NCBI RefSeq assembly: GCF_001612965.1
Contig: NZ_BDBL01000065.1
Location: forward strand, 1 to 36,062
From: Nocardia kruczakiae NBRC 101016
Lineage (GTDB): Bacteria > Actinomycetota > Actinomycetes > Mycobacteriales > Mycobacteriaceae
Length of the DNA stretch: 36,062 nt
Direction: 5' to 3'
Part shown: in pieces, positions 28,968 through 35,141 of the stretch
Numbering within the stretch: the stretch's first letter is position 1
Layout: each line of letters begins with the position of its first letter
Translations under genes and position numbers: made by a program
The notes under the pieces: model-generated
Seen by the model: only the letters and a program-made list of their open reading frames with translations
Told to the model about the DNA's origin: nothing
Database searches by the model: none

Positions 28968-30350
28968 TCAGTCCAGGTAGTCGCGCAGCACCTGGGAGCG
29001 GCTGGGGTGGCGCAGCTTGCTCATGGTCTTCGACTCGATCTGGCGGATGCGCTCACGGGTGACCCCGTAGACCTGGCCGATCTCGTCGAGGGTGCGCGGC
29101 TGACCGTCGGTGAGGCCGAAGCGCAGCCGGACCACGCCCGCCTCGCGTTCGGACAGCGTCTCCAGCACCGACTGCAGCTGATCCTGCAGCAGCGTGAAAC
29201 TCACCGCGTCGACCGCGACGACCGCCTCGGAGTCCTCGATGAAGTCGCCGAGCTGGGAATCACCCTCGTCACCGATGGTCTGGTCCAGCGAGATGGGCTC
29301 ACGCGCGTACTGCTGGATCTCGAGGACCTTCTCCGGCGTGATGTCCATTTCCTTGGCGAGCTCTTCGGGTGTGGGCTCGCGGCCCAGATCCTGCAGCAGC
29401 TCGCGTTGGATGCGGCCCAGCTTGTTGATGACCTCGACCATGTGCACCGGAATACGAATGGTGCGGGCCTGGTCGGCCATCGCGCGGGTGATGGCCTGGC
29501 GGATCCACCAGGTGGCGTACGTGGAGAACTTGTAGCCCTTGGTGTAGTCGAACTTCTCCACCGCGCGGATCAGACCCAGGTTGCCCTCCTGGATCAGGTC
29601 CAGGAACGCCATGCCGCGGCCGGTGTAGCGCTTGGCCAGCGAGACGACCAGACGCAGGTTGGCCTCGAGCAGGTGGTTCTTGGCGCGGTTGCCGTCGCGC
29701 ATGATCCACTGCAGATCACGGCGGGTGGCCACCGGCAGCTTCTCGCCCTTGTCGGCGAATTCGCGCAGCTTCTCGGTGGCGTAGAGACCGGCCTCGATCC
29801 GCTTGGCGAGTTCGACCTCCTCCTCCGCGTTGAGCAGCGCGACCTTGCCGATCTGCTTGAGATAGGCGCGCACCGAGTCCGCGGAGGCGGTGAGCTCGGC
29901 GTCCTTGCGAGCCTGACGAAGGGCCTCGGATTCCTCTTCGTCCCAGACGAAGTCGCCGGAGGCCTTGTCCTTCTCCGAGGGCTCGTCGGCTTCCTCGTCC
30001 TCGGCTTCGTCCTCTGCGGTCTCTTCGACCAGATCTTCGCCGTCCTCGCTCAGATCGTCCTCGGAGACCTCCAGATCACCGAGATCGTCGAGTTCCAGCG
30101 ACTCGTCGTCGAGGTGTTCGTCGGATTCGTTGTCCGCACCGGGGGCCGCCTTCTTGGTGGTGGCCTTCTTGGCGGGCGCTTTCTTCGCAGCCTTGGCTCC
30201 CGCCTTCTTGGCGGGGGCCTTCTTCGCGGCGACCTTCTTGGCCGGGGCCTTCTTCGCGGCAGCCTTGCGGACCGGCCGTGCTGCGGTGCCTTCTGCGGAG
30301 TCGGCAGCTTCGGCCGATTCGGCGGTCTGTCGGGTATTCGTGGCTACCAC
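28968..30350 (-). CDS. sigA: Principal RNA polymerase sigma factor
   Basis: 460 residues. It directs transcription of housekeeping genes. The N-terminal 155 residues are a two-part extension: a basic Ala/Lys repeat region (about 29-70) followed by an acidic stretch (about 75-130). The conserved part has region 1.2 (ADSVRAYLKQIGK), region 2 (NLRLVVSLAKRYTGRGMAFLD), region 2.4 (FSTYATWWIRQAITRAM), region 3 (RTIRIPVHMVEVINKLG) and region 4 (LDEIGQVYGVTRERIRQIESKTMSKLRHPSRSQVLRDYLD, the SigA-type C-terminus). The long N-terminus and the C-terminal RSQVLRDYLD separate it from SigB. The GTG start is preceded by AAAGGG. ppgK lies upstream on the same strand, as in mycobacteria. Confidence 0.97.
   Translation of the reverse strand: MVATNTRQTAESAEAADSAEGTAARPVRKAAAKKAPAKKVAAKKAPAKKAGAKAAKKAPAKKATTKKAAPGADNESDEHLDDESLELDDLGDLEVSEDDLSEDGEDLVEETAEDEAEDEEADEPSEKDKASGDFVWDEEESEALRQARKDAELTASADSVRAYLKQIGKVALLNAEEEVELAKRIEAGLYATEKLREFADKGEKLPVATRRDLQWIMRDGNRAKNHLLEANLRLVVSLAKRYTGRGMAFLDLIQEGNLGLIRAVEKFDYTKGYKFSTYATWWIRQAITRAMADQARTIRIPVHMVEVINKLGRIQRELLQDLGREPTPEELAKEMDITPEKVLEIQQYAREPISLDQTIGDEGDSQLGDFIEDSEAVVAVDAVSFTLLQDQLQSVLETLSEREAGVVRLRFGLTDGQPRTLDEIGQVYGVTRERIRQIESKTMSKLRHPSRSQVLRDYLD
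30141..30266 (-). repeat. Ala/Lys-rich repeat coding for the SigA N-terminal extension
   Basis: Degenerate tandem units of KAPAKK, AAKK and AKKA are encoded here, about seven copies. Such histone-H1-like tails occur in principal sigma factors of several actinobacteria and vary in length between species. Confidence 0.7.
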
Positions 30351-30478
30351 GTACGCCCTTTCGTGACGGTCTCGTGCGGCGTCACGCCAGAGTAATCATC
30401 CGGCGGAGCGGTTCTGTCGGGGTTGAACCCGGCTCTACGTGCCGGGGTTGTTTTCCGGCTCACCGCCGGTCTCGTTCC

Positions 30479-30484
30479 ATTGTA
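30479..30484 (-). promoter_or_regulatory. Candidate -10 box of sigA
   Basis: Minus-strand TACAAT, a five-of-six match to TATAAT, 129 bases upstream of the sigA GTG and just after the ppgK stop. No good -35 is seen. The long leader between contains an imperfect GC stem at 30426-30449. Confidence 0.35.
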
Positions 30485-30502
30485 ACTATCGGCAACGAGT
30501 GC

Positions 30503-31261
30503 TCACGGCGCGATCCCGCTATCCACGGCCATCGCGGCGCCCACGATACCCGCGGTATTGCGCAGATGGGCGGCCGCGACCGGAGTCCGATTGGCCAGCA
30601 ACGGGATCCAGTGCTCGGCATCGCGGCTGATCCCGCCGCCGGCGACGAACACCGTCGGCCAGAACAGATCCTCCAGGGTGACCAGTACCTTGGTCACCTC
30701 GGCGGCCCACTCCTTGTACGACAGATTCTTTCGTTCCTTCACCGACGACGCGGCCCGATGTTCGGCCTCCTTGCCGTGCACCTCGATGTGGCCCAGTTCG
30801 GTGTTGGGAACCAGGACGCCGTGGTTCAGCAGCGCCGAGCCGATGCCGGTGCCGAACGTCAGCAGCATCACCAGGCCGTCGATGTTGCGGGCCGCGCCGT
30901 AGCGGTCCTCGGCCAGACCCGCCGCGTCGGCGTCGTTGAGCACCACGACCTCGCGTCCGCCCAGCGCCAGCGAGAACAGCTGACGCGCGTCGGTGTCGAT
31001 CCAGCTCTTGTCGATGTTGGCGGCGGTGCGGGCGATGCCGTTGACCACGACGCTGGGCAGGGTGAGGCCGACCGGGCCGTCCCAGTCGGCCTGGGTGACG
31101 AGTTTGGCGACGGTTTCGGCGATGGCGTTGGGGGTGGCCGGGTGGGGCGTGGAGATCTTGATCCGTTCGTGGGCGAGGTCGCCGGTGGCGAGGTCGACGA
31201 CCGCGCCCTTCACCCCGCTGCCCCCGATATCGATACCGAATGCTTGCCCCCGAGCGGACAT
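30503..31261 (-). CDS. ppgK: Polyphosphate glucokinase
   Basis: 252 residues, the usual PpgK length. It phosphorylates glucose with inorganic polyphosphate, and also ATP, as phosphate donor. It belongs to the ROK-like sugar kinases: phosphate-binding GIDIGGSGVKGAVVD at the N-terminus, the catalytic Asp in VVLNDADAAGLAE, LLTFGTGIGSALL (second phosphate motif), ELGHIEVHGKEAE and the C-terminal FVAGGGIS. GAGGAG lies before the ATG. The sigA-ppgK-suhB neighbourhood is conserved in mycobacteria (Rv2703-Rv2702-Rv2701c, from memory). suhB is divergent from it with 118 bases between the starts. Confidence 0.95.
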   Translation of the reverse strand: MSARGQAFGIDIGGSGVKGAVVDLATGDLAHERIKISTPHPATPNAIAETVAKLVTQADWDGPVGLTLPSVVVNGIARTAANIDKSWIDTDARQLFSLALGGREVVVLNDADAAGLAEDRYGAARNIDGLVMLLTFGTGIGSALLNHGVLVPNTELGHIEVHGKEAEHRAASSVKERKNLSYKEWAAEVTKVLVTLEDLFWPTVFVAGGGISRDAEHWIPLLANRTPVAAAHLRNTAGIVGAAMAVDSGIAP

Positions 31262-31379
31262 CGCGAACTCCTCGTTCCCTGTGGTCTAGGCCGATGAAGG
31301 TGCCAGCGGCACGTTACACCGCGCGACGCGCCCACGGCTGCGACCGCGCGGATGCGAGTCCGGGCGGATCTGTGGTCGG

Positions 31380-32291
31380 ATGGAAACCGTGCCCGAGACG
31401 AATTCACCCGCCGATATCGCGGAAGCGCCCGTCCTGGATCCTGCCGAAATCGCCGAATTACGCCGTGTCTCAGTCTATCTGGCCGAGACCGCGGCCGCAC
31501 ACGTCCGCCGCCGCCGTCCCGAGGTCTTCGGCCCGGGGCGGACCGAGGACAGCTCGGTCCGCACCAAATCGACGCCCACCGATCCCGTCACCGTGGTCGA
31601 CACGGAAACGGAGCGGCTGATCCGCTCGTTGCTGGAAGAGGCCCGCCCGGGGGAGACGGTCCTCGGTGAGGAGGGCGGCGGCAGCCTCGGCGCCGCCGGC
31701 GAGATCGTGTGGGTGGTCGATCCGATCGACGGCACGGTCAACTTCGTGTACGGCATCCCGGCCTACGCGGTATCGGTGGCCGCGATGCGCGGTGGCCGCT
31801 CCCTGGCCGGTGCGGTAGTCGATGTGGCCGGGGAGCTCACCTACAGCGCCGGACTGGGCGCGGGCGCCACCGTGGCCGGCCGCGACGGCGAGCCGATCGC
31901 GTTGCGCTGCAACGATATCGACTCGCTGCGGCTCGCCCTGGTGGCCACCGGCTTCGGCTACGGCGCGGCACGGCGCGAACGGCAGGGTGAACTGGTGGCG
32001 CGGCTGCTGCCGAGAGTCCGCGACATCCGCCGGATCGGCTCGGCCGCCCTCGATCTGTGCATGGTGGCGGCGGGCCGCGTGGACGCCCACTACGAGCACG
32101 GCCTCAATCCCTGGGACTGGGCCGCCGGAGCGCTGATCGCGGCCGAGGCGGGCGCGGTGCTGCGGCTGCCCGGGGCGGACTCCACCGGTGCGCAGGGGGC
32201 GCTGACCGTGGCTGCCGCCGCGGGCATCGCCGACGAACTCGCCGAACTCTTCGACCGGCTCGGAGTGGCCGCCCCCATCCCGGAGGAGTGA
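31380..32291 (+). CDS. suhB: Inositol-1-monophosphatase family protein SuhB
   Basis: 303 residues. Mg2+-dependent, Li+-sensitive phosphatase that releases myo-inositol from inositol 1-phosphate, feeding mycothiol and phosphatidylinositol synthesis in this group. Metal-binding residues are present: Glu97-Glu98 in LGEEGGG, Asp114 and Asp117 in VVDPIDGTVNFVYGIP, and the later Asp in LNPWDWAAGALI. The N-terminus has about 25 extra acidic residues. ATG 31380 is used; GTG 31389 is an alternative. It is divergent from ppgK and converges on cei across a small tandem repeat. Confidence 0.93.
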   Translation: METVPETNSPADIAEAPVLDPAEIAELRRVSVYLAETAAAHVRRRRPEVFGPGRTEDSSVRTKSTPTDPVTVVDTETERLIRSLLEEARPGETVLGEEGGGSLGAAGEIVWVVDPIDGTVNFVYGIPAYAVSVAAMRGGRSLAGAVVDVAGELTYSAGLGAGATVAGRDGEPIALRCNDIDSLRLALVATGFGYGAARRERQGELVARLLPRVRDIRRIGSAALDLCMVAAGRVDAHYEHGLNPWDWAAGALIAAEAGAVLRLPGADSTGAQGALTVAAAAGIADELAELFDRLGVAAPIPEE

Positions 32292-32342
32292 GCGCGGCCC
32301 CCCGGAGGGGTAAGCGCGGCCCGCCCCGGAGGGGTAGCGCGG
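32291..32342. repeat. Short tandem repeat between suhB and cei
   Basis: AGCGCGGCCC-CCCGGAGGGGTA occurs twice in direct order (32291-32312 and 32313-32336, the second with a two-base insertion), and GCGCGGC starts a third copy. CCCCGGAGGGG inside each unit is itself a small palindrome. It fills the gap between two converging genes. Confidence 0.75.
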
Positions 32343-32343
32343 C

Positions 32344-33021
32344 TCAGCAGCGGGCGGTGCGGGCGGCCTGCAGCAGCGCCGAATCGACGTCCGGGCCGTT
32401 CGGGGCCGGGTTCTTCAGCGCGCGCAGCACTTCCTCGGCATCGGTGCTCGGCTGCAGATCGTTGCCGAACAGCGTGCCCAGGGCCAGGTCGACCGTGTCG
32501 TCTGTGCGCTGGTCCTCGATGAGCTCCGCGCACGGCGCGACGAGCTGGACCGCGGCCGCGGCGGGGCGCCCGCTCACGCCGTAGCGGATCTGGCCGGTGC
32601 ACACCAGGTCGCCGCTCAGATAGACCGGATCGTTGGCGAAGACGGGGGCCGGCGGGCTGGCGAAGCCGTAGTCACCGAGTTTCGACGCGATGTGCTCGGC
32701 CAGGCCGCGCTGGCCGGAGCCGTTGAGCACCCGCACCTTCGCCTGAGCCAGCGGCGCCGGCTCCACATCGTGCAGCCGCGACGGGGACACCACCTCGCCG
32801 AGCGGCGCGGGCTGCGGGGCGTTCGGATCCGACACGGGAGCCGGCGAGTTGCAGGCCATGGCGGTATGGGTGGCATCGGCGGTGGTCAGCGCCTTGATCC
32901 ACACGATTGCGCAGATGAGGGCGAGAACCGCGATGAGTGCGACCCACGGCTGGTAGCGGCGCCGCAGGAACGGACGGCCCTTGTTGTCGACCGCGCTGCC
33001 TTCGGTGATCAGTGAAACCAC
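32344..33021 (-). CDS. cei: Envelope integrity protein Cei-like (LytR C-terminal domain)
   Basis: 225 residues from GTG 33021, which fits the M. tuberculosis Rv2700 start; GTG 33027 would add two residues. A short basic cytosolic N-terminus (KGRPFLRRRYQPW) is followed by one membrane helix (VALIAVLALICAIVWIKAL, about 27-46) and an outside domain with LytR_C-like sequence VRVLNGSGQRGLAEHIASKLGDYGF and several cysteines (MACNSP, DLVCTG, APCAEL and the C-terminal Cys). In mycobacteria Cei is needed for normal cell-envelope integrity and virulence. Position between suhB and the DUF4193 gene agrees. Confidence 0.9.
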   Translation of the reverse strand: MVSLITEGSAVDNKGRPFLRRRYQPWVALIAVLALICAIVWIKALTTADATHTAMACNSPAPVSDPNAPQPAPLGEVVSPSRLHDVEPAPLAQAKVRVLNGSGQRGLAEHIASKLGDYGFASPPAPVFANDPVYLSGDLVCTGQIRYGVSGRPAAAAVQLVAPCAELIEDQRTDDTVDLALGTLFGNDLQPSTDAEEVLRALKNPAPNGPDVDSALLQAARTARC

Positions 33022-33104
33022 ACGCACACCTTACGAGTTGGCGGGCCGCGGTCGCGCACGCGGACACCTGCGCGCCGAATCGCCGGGGCGGAACCGCGGA
33101 AACA

Positions 33105-33179
33105 GGCGGCAGCCGGCACAGCGGAAATGTGGCTGCCGCCGCGGTGGAAATCGGCGGCTACGGCCGCGGTGGATATCGG
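33105..33179. repeat. Hairpin and direct repeats in the cei / DUF4193 intergenic region
   Basis: In the 571-base gap 33022-33592, GGCGGCAGCC (33105-33114) pairs with GGCTGCCGCC (33131-33140) as a 10-bp stem. It is followed by two near-identical copies of CCGCGGTGGAAATCGG (33139-33154 and 33164-33179, one mismatch), 25 bases apart. No convincing gene is seen in the gap; open frames there have no family features. Confidence 0.55.
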
Positions 33180-33321
33180 GATCGTAACGATCGGCGGGGC
33201 CGCGGGGATCGCGATCGGGTCACGGGCCGGGGAACCGCCGGGCACGAAGCGGTGGCGTATCGCCACACCCGTGCGATCGCAGTGACGATTACCCGTCGGT
33301 TTCGACTCGCTCGAGTTTTGA

Positions 33322-33352
33322 TTGCGACTTTTGCCCCGGCGTCCGCTATTGT
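33322..33352 (+). promoter_or_regulatory. Candidate promoter of the DUF4193 gene
   Basis: TTGCGA (33322-33327), a 19-base spacer and TATTGT (33347-33352) in the only AT-rich part of the gap. It lies about 240 bases before the ATG, so a long leader would result; a nearer promoter cannot be excluded. Confidence 0.35.
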
Positions 33353-33592
33353 CTGGCGGCCCGATACGAATCGGCTGATGTGAATCAGGGAAGCGATTTC
33401 GGGAACAACCAGGGCATGTCCTGCGTTGACCGAGCGCGATCCGGTATGGATCAGGGTGATCCGGCCGGGCGGCGAGCGGTGTACACGTGACGTACACCAC
33501 GGCGGGGCGGCATCGCCGGGCGATTCCGACAGGGATCGACGTTCGGCGGAGCCGGTCCGGGATATACGGAGTAAGGACGAGGGGAAGACGAC

Positions 33593-33895
33593 ATGGCAAC
33601 CGACTATGACGCACCTAGGCGCAGTGAATCCGATGAGGTGTCGGAGGACTCGCTCGAGGAGCTGAAGGCTCGTCGCAACGAGGCCGCGTCCGCCGTCGTG
33701 GATATCGACGAATCCGATACCGCGGAGTCGTTCGAGCTTCCCGGCGCGGATCTGTCCGAGGAGGTGCTCTCGGTCCGGGTGATCCCGAAACAGGCCGACG
33801 AGTTCACCTGCTCGAGCTGCTTCCTGGTTCATCACCGCAGCAGACTCGCCAGCGAGGCCGGCGGGCAGATGATCTGCATGGATTGCGCTGCCTGA
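33593..33895 (+). CDS. DUF4193 small zinc-ribbon-like acidic protein
   Basis: 100 residues, the typical size. The N-terminal 60 residues are strongly acidic (SESDEVSEDSLEELKARR). The C-terminus has TCSSCFLVHHRSRLA and ICMDCAA, two CxxC pairs that should bind zinc. It is the counterpart of mycobacterial Rv2699c, a very widespread actinobacterial protein of unknown function with resemblance to RNA-polymerase-associated small proteins; that resemblance is only inference. GAGGGGAAG lies before the ATG, a strong ribosome binding site. Confidence 0.9.
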   Translation: MATDYDAPRRSESDEVSEDSLEELKARRNEAASAVVDIDESDTAESFELPGADLSEEVLSVRVIPKQADEFTCSSCFLVHHRSRLASEAGGQMICMDCAA

Positions 33896-33971
33896 GCGGA
33901 TCCGTGCGGCCGCAGCGGATTCGTTCCGCGGGTAGCAGAAGAAACGACGACAATCAGCCCGGCAGGTCTCG

Positions 33972-34502
33972 TCAGCCCGCGCTCGGTACGCCGAGCGCGG
34001 CCAGTACCTGTTCGGGTTTACGCGTGCTGATCAGCCAGTACGGAGCGGGGTCGTCCGGATCGTCGAGGACGAGCAGGACCATGGGCCCGATCCACGGACG
34101 ATGCTGGACGAATGCGGCCGGGTCGAGCTGACGACCCAGTGCCGCGCTCTTCGCGCTGGCCGGAACCGCCACCGCCCGGGATACATACGTTACCGGTAAG
34201 TGGGCCCGGTCCGCGCGCAATTCGAGGATGCCGTCGGCATCCGGCGCCACCTCCACCCGATGGCGGCTCACCCATATCAGCGCCCAGACGGGTACCGGGA
34301 ACAGCAGCACGTACGGCAGCCACGCCCGGATCCCCGGCGCGCCCATGTGGATTTCGGCGGCCAGCAGACCGGTCACCGCCAGCGCCACCGGCCACCACCA
34401 CAGCGGGACCCACAGCCGTTCGGAGTAGACCGGGGCGGGGGCGTCGGCATGTGCGCGCGCTGGAGACTCGTGGGGAGGTACTGCGGGGGACTGGTCGGAC
34501 AC
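33972..34502 (-). CDS. DUF3093 domain-containing membrane protein
   Basis: 176 residues. After a Pro/Ala-rich 25-residue start comes YSERLWVPLWWWPVALAVTGLLAAEIHMG and LPYVLLFPVPVWALIWVSRHRVEV, two membrane helices, then a beta-rich domain ending in WLISTRKPEQVLAAL, all typical of DUF3093 (Rv2698 in M. tuberculosis). The domain after the helices looks like a small PH-like fold, but this is inference. GTG 34502 is chosen because TAGCAT lies six bases upstream (leaderless); GTG 34505 is the alternative. It is divergent from dut. Confidence 0.88.
   Translation of the reverse strand: MSDQSPAVPPHESPARAHADAPAPVYSERLWVPLWWWPVALAVTGLLAAEIHMGAPGIRAWLPYVLLFPVPVWALIWVSRHRVEVAPDADGILELRADRAHLPVTYVSRAVAVPASAKSAALGRQLDPAAFVQHRPWIGPMVLLVLDDPDDPAPYWLISTRKPEQVLAALGVPSAG
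33977..34000 (+). terminator. Hairpin at the 3' end of the DUF3093 gene, facing DUF4193
   Basis: CCGCGCTCGG-TACG-CCGAGCGCGG, a perfect 10-bp stem, 82 bases past the DUF4193 stop and inside the last codons of the converging DUF3093 gene. It could end DUF4193 transcripts; no T-run follows. Confidence 0.45.
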
Positions 34503-34508
34503 CACATC

Positions 34509-34514
34509 ATGCTA
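34509..34514 (-). promoter_or_regulatory. Candidate leaderless -10 box of the DUF3093 gene
   Basis: Minus-strand TAGCAT, six bases before GTG 34502. Confidence 0.45.
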
Positions 34515-34629
34515 GGTCAGGCCGACATATTCGCTGTCGGCGGGAGCCGCTGCGCGCCGTCCGCGACCGCCGTCGATCGTCGCCGCCACATCGGGGCCCG
34601 GCGCTCCCACGGCCCGGCCGCCGGACGCG

Positions 34630-34635
34630 TAGGCT
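34630..34635 (+). promoter_or_regulatory. Candidate leaderless -10 box of dut
   Basis: TAGGCT, eight bases before the dut GTG 34644. It is identical to the hexamer before the KhtT-like gene. Confidence 0.45.
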
Positions 34636-34643
34636 CGCTGGAC

Positions 34644-35141
34644 GTGACCGGAATTGCACCCATACCTCTGCTGCGGCTCGATCCCGGCGTCCCGGTGCCC
34701 ACGCGTGCGCACCCGGGCGATGCCGGAGTGGATTTGTGCACCACCGAAGACGTCATCCTGGAGCCGGGCGAGCGGGTGCTCGTCGGTACCGGAATCGCCG
34801 TCGCGTTGCCGGTGGGCACCGTCGGCCTCATTCATCCCCGGTCGGGACTGGCCGCCAAGACGGGTCTGTCCGTCGTCAACACGCCCGGCACGGTCGATGC
34901 CGGCTACCGGGGTGAGATCAAGGTCTGCCTGATCAATCACGATCCGCGTACGGCGATTCAGTTGCGTCGCGGCGATCGGATCGCACAATTGCTGGTGCAG
35001 CGTGTGGAACTGGTGGATTTCGTAGAGGTCGACCAGCTCGACGAGACATCGCGCGGCGCAGGCGGTTACGGGTCGAGCGGCGGACACCACAGTCTGTCGC
35101 CGCAATCCGGCGGGGTGGGCCGCGCCGGAGGGGAGGTATGA
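34644..35141 (+). CDS. dut: Deoxyuridine 5'-triphosphate nucleotidohydrolase
   Basis: 165 residues, trimeric dUTPase type. It splits dUTP to dUMP and pyrophosphate, keeping uracil out of DNA and supplying thymidylate synthesis. All five motifs are visible: GDAGVDL (1), HPRSGLAAK (2), VNTPGTVDAGYRGEI (3, with the catalytic Asp), RGDRIAQLLVQ (4) and RGAGGYGSSG (5, the C-terminal P-loop-like arm). The tail after motif 5 is longer than in E. coli. The stop overlaps the next gene start as ATGA, so translation is coupled to the repeat-bearing downstream gene. Confidence 0.96.
   Translation: MTGIAPIPLLRLDPGVPVPTRAHPGDAGVDLCTTEDVILEPGERVLVGTGIAVALPVGTVGLIHPRSGLAAKTGLSVVNTPGTVDAGYRGEIKVCLINHDPRTAIQLRRGDRIAQLLVQRVELVDFVEVDQLDETSRGAGGYGSSGGHHSLSPQSGGVGRAGGEV

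Noticed and set aside
30426..30449. GC stem followed by GTTTTCC on the + strand in the sigA leader, terminator-like
   Set aside because: No + strand gene ends here, and the stem has a bulge; a role in the sigA leader is possible but unsupported.
33012..33383. 123-residue frame with GGYGRGGYRDRNDRRGRGD in the cei/DUF4193 gap
   Set aside because: It would start inside the cei start region, has no ribosome binding site and its repeats come from the DNA direct repeats; no homologue is recognised.
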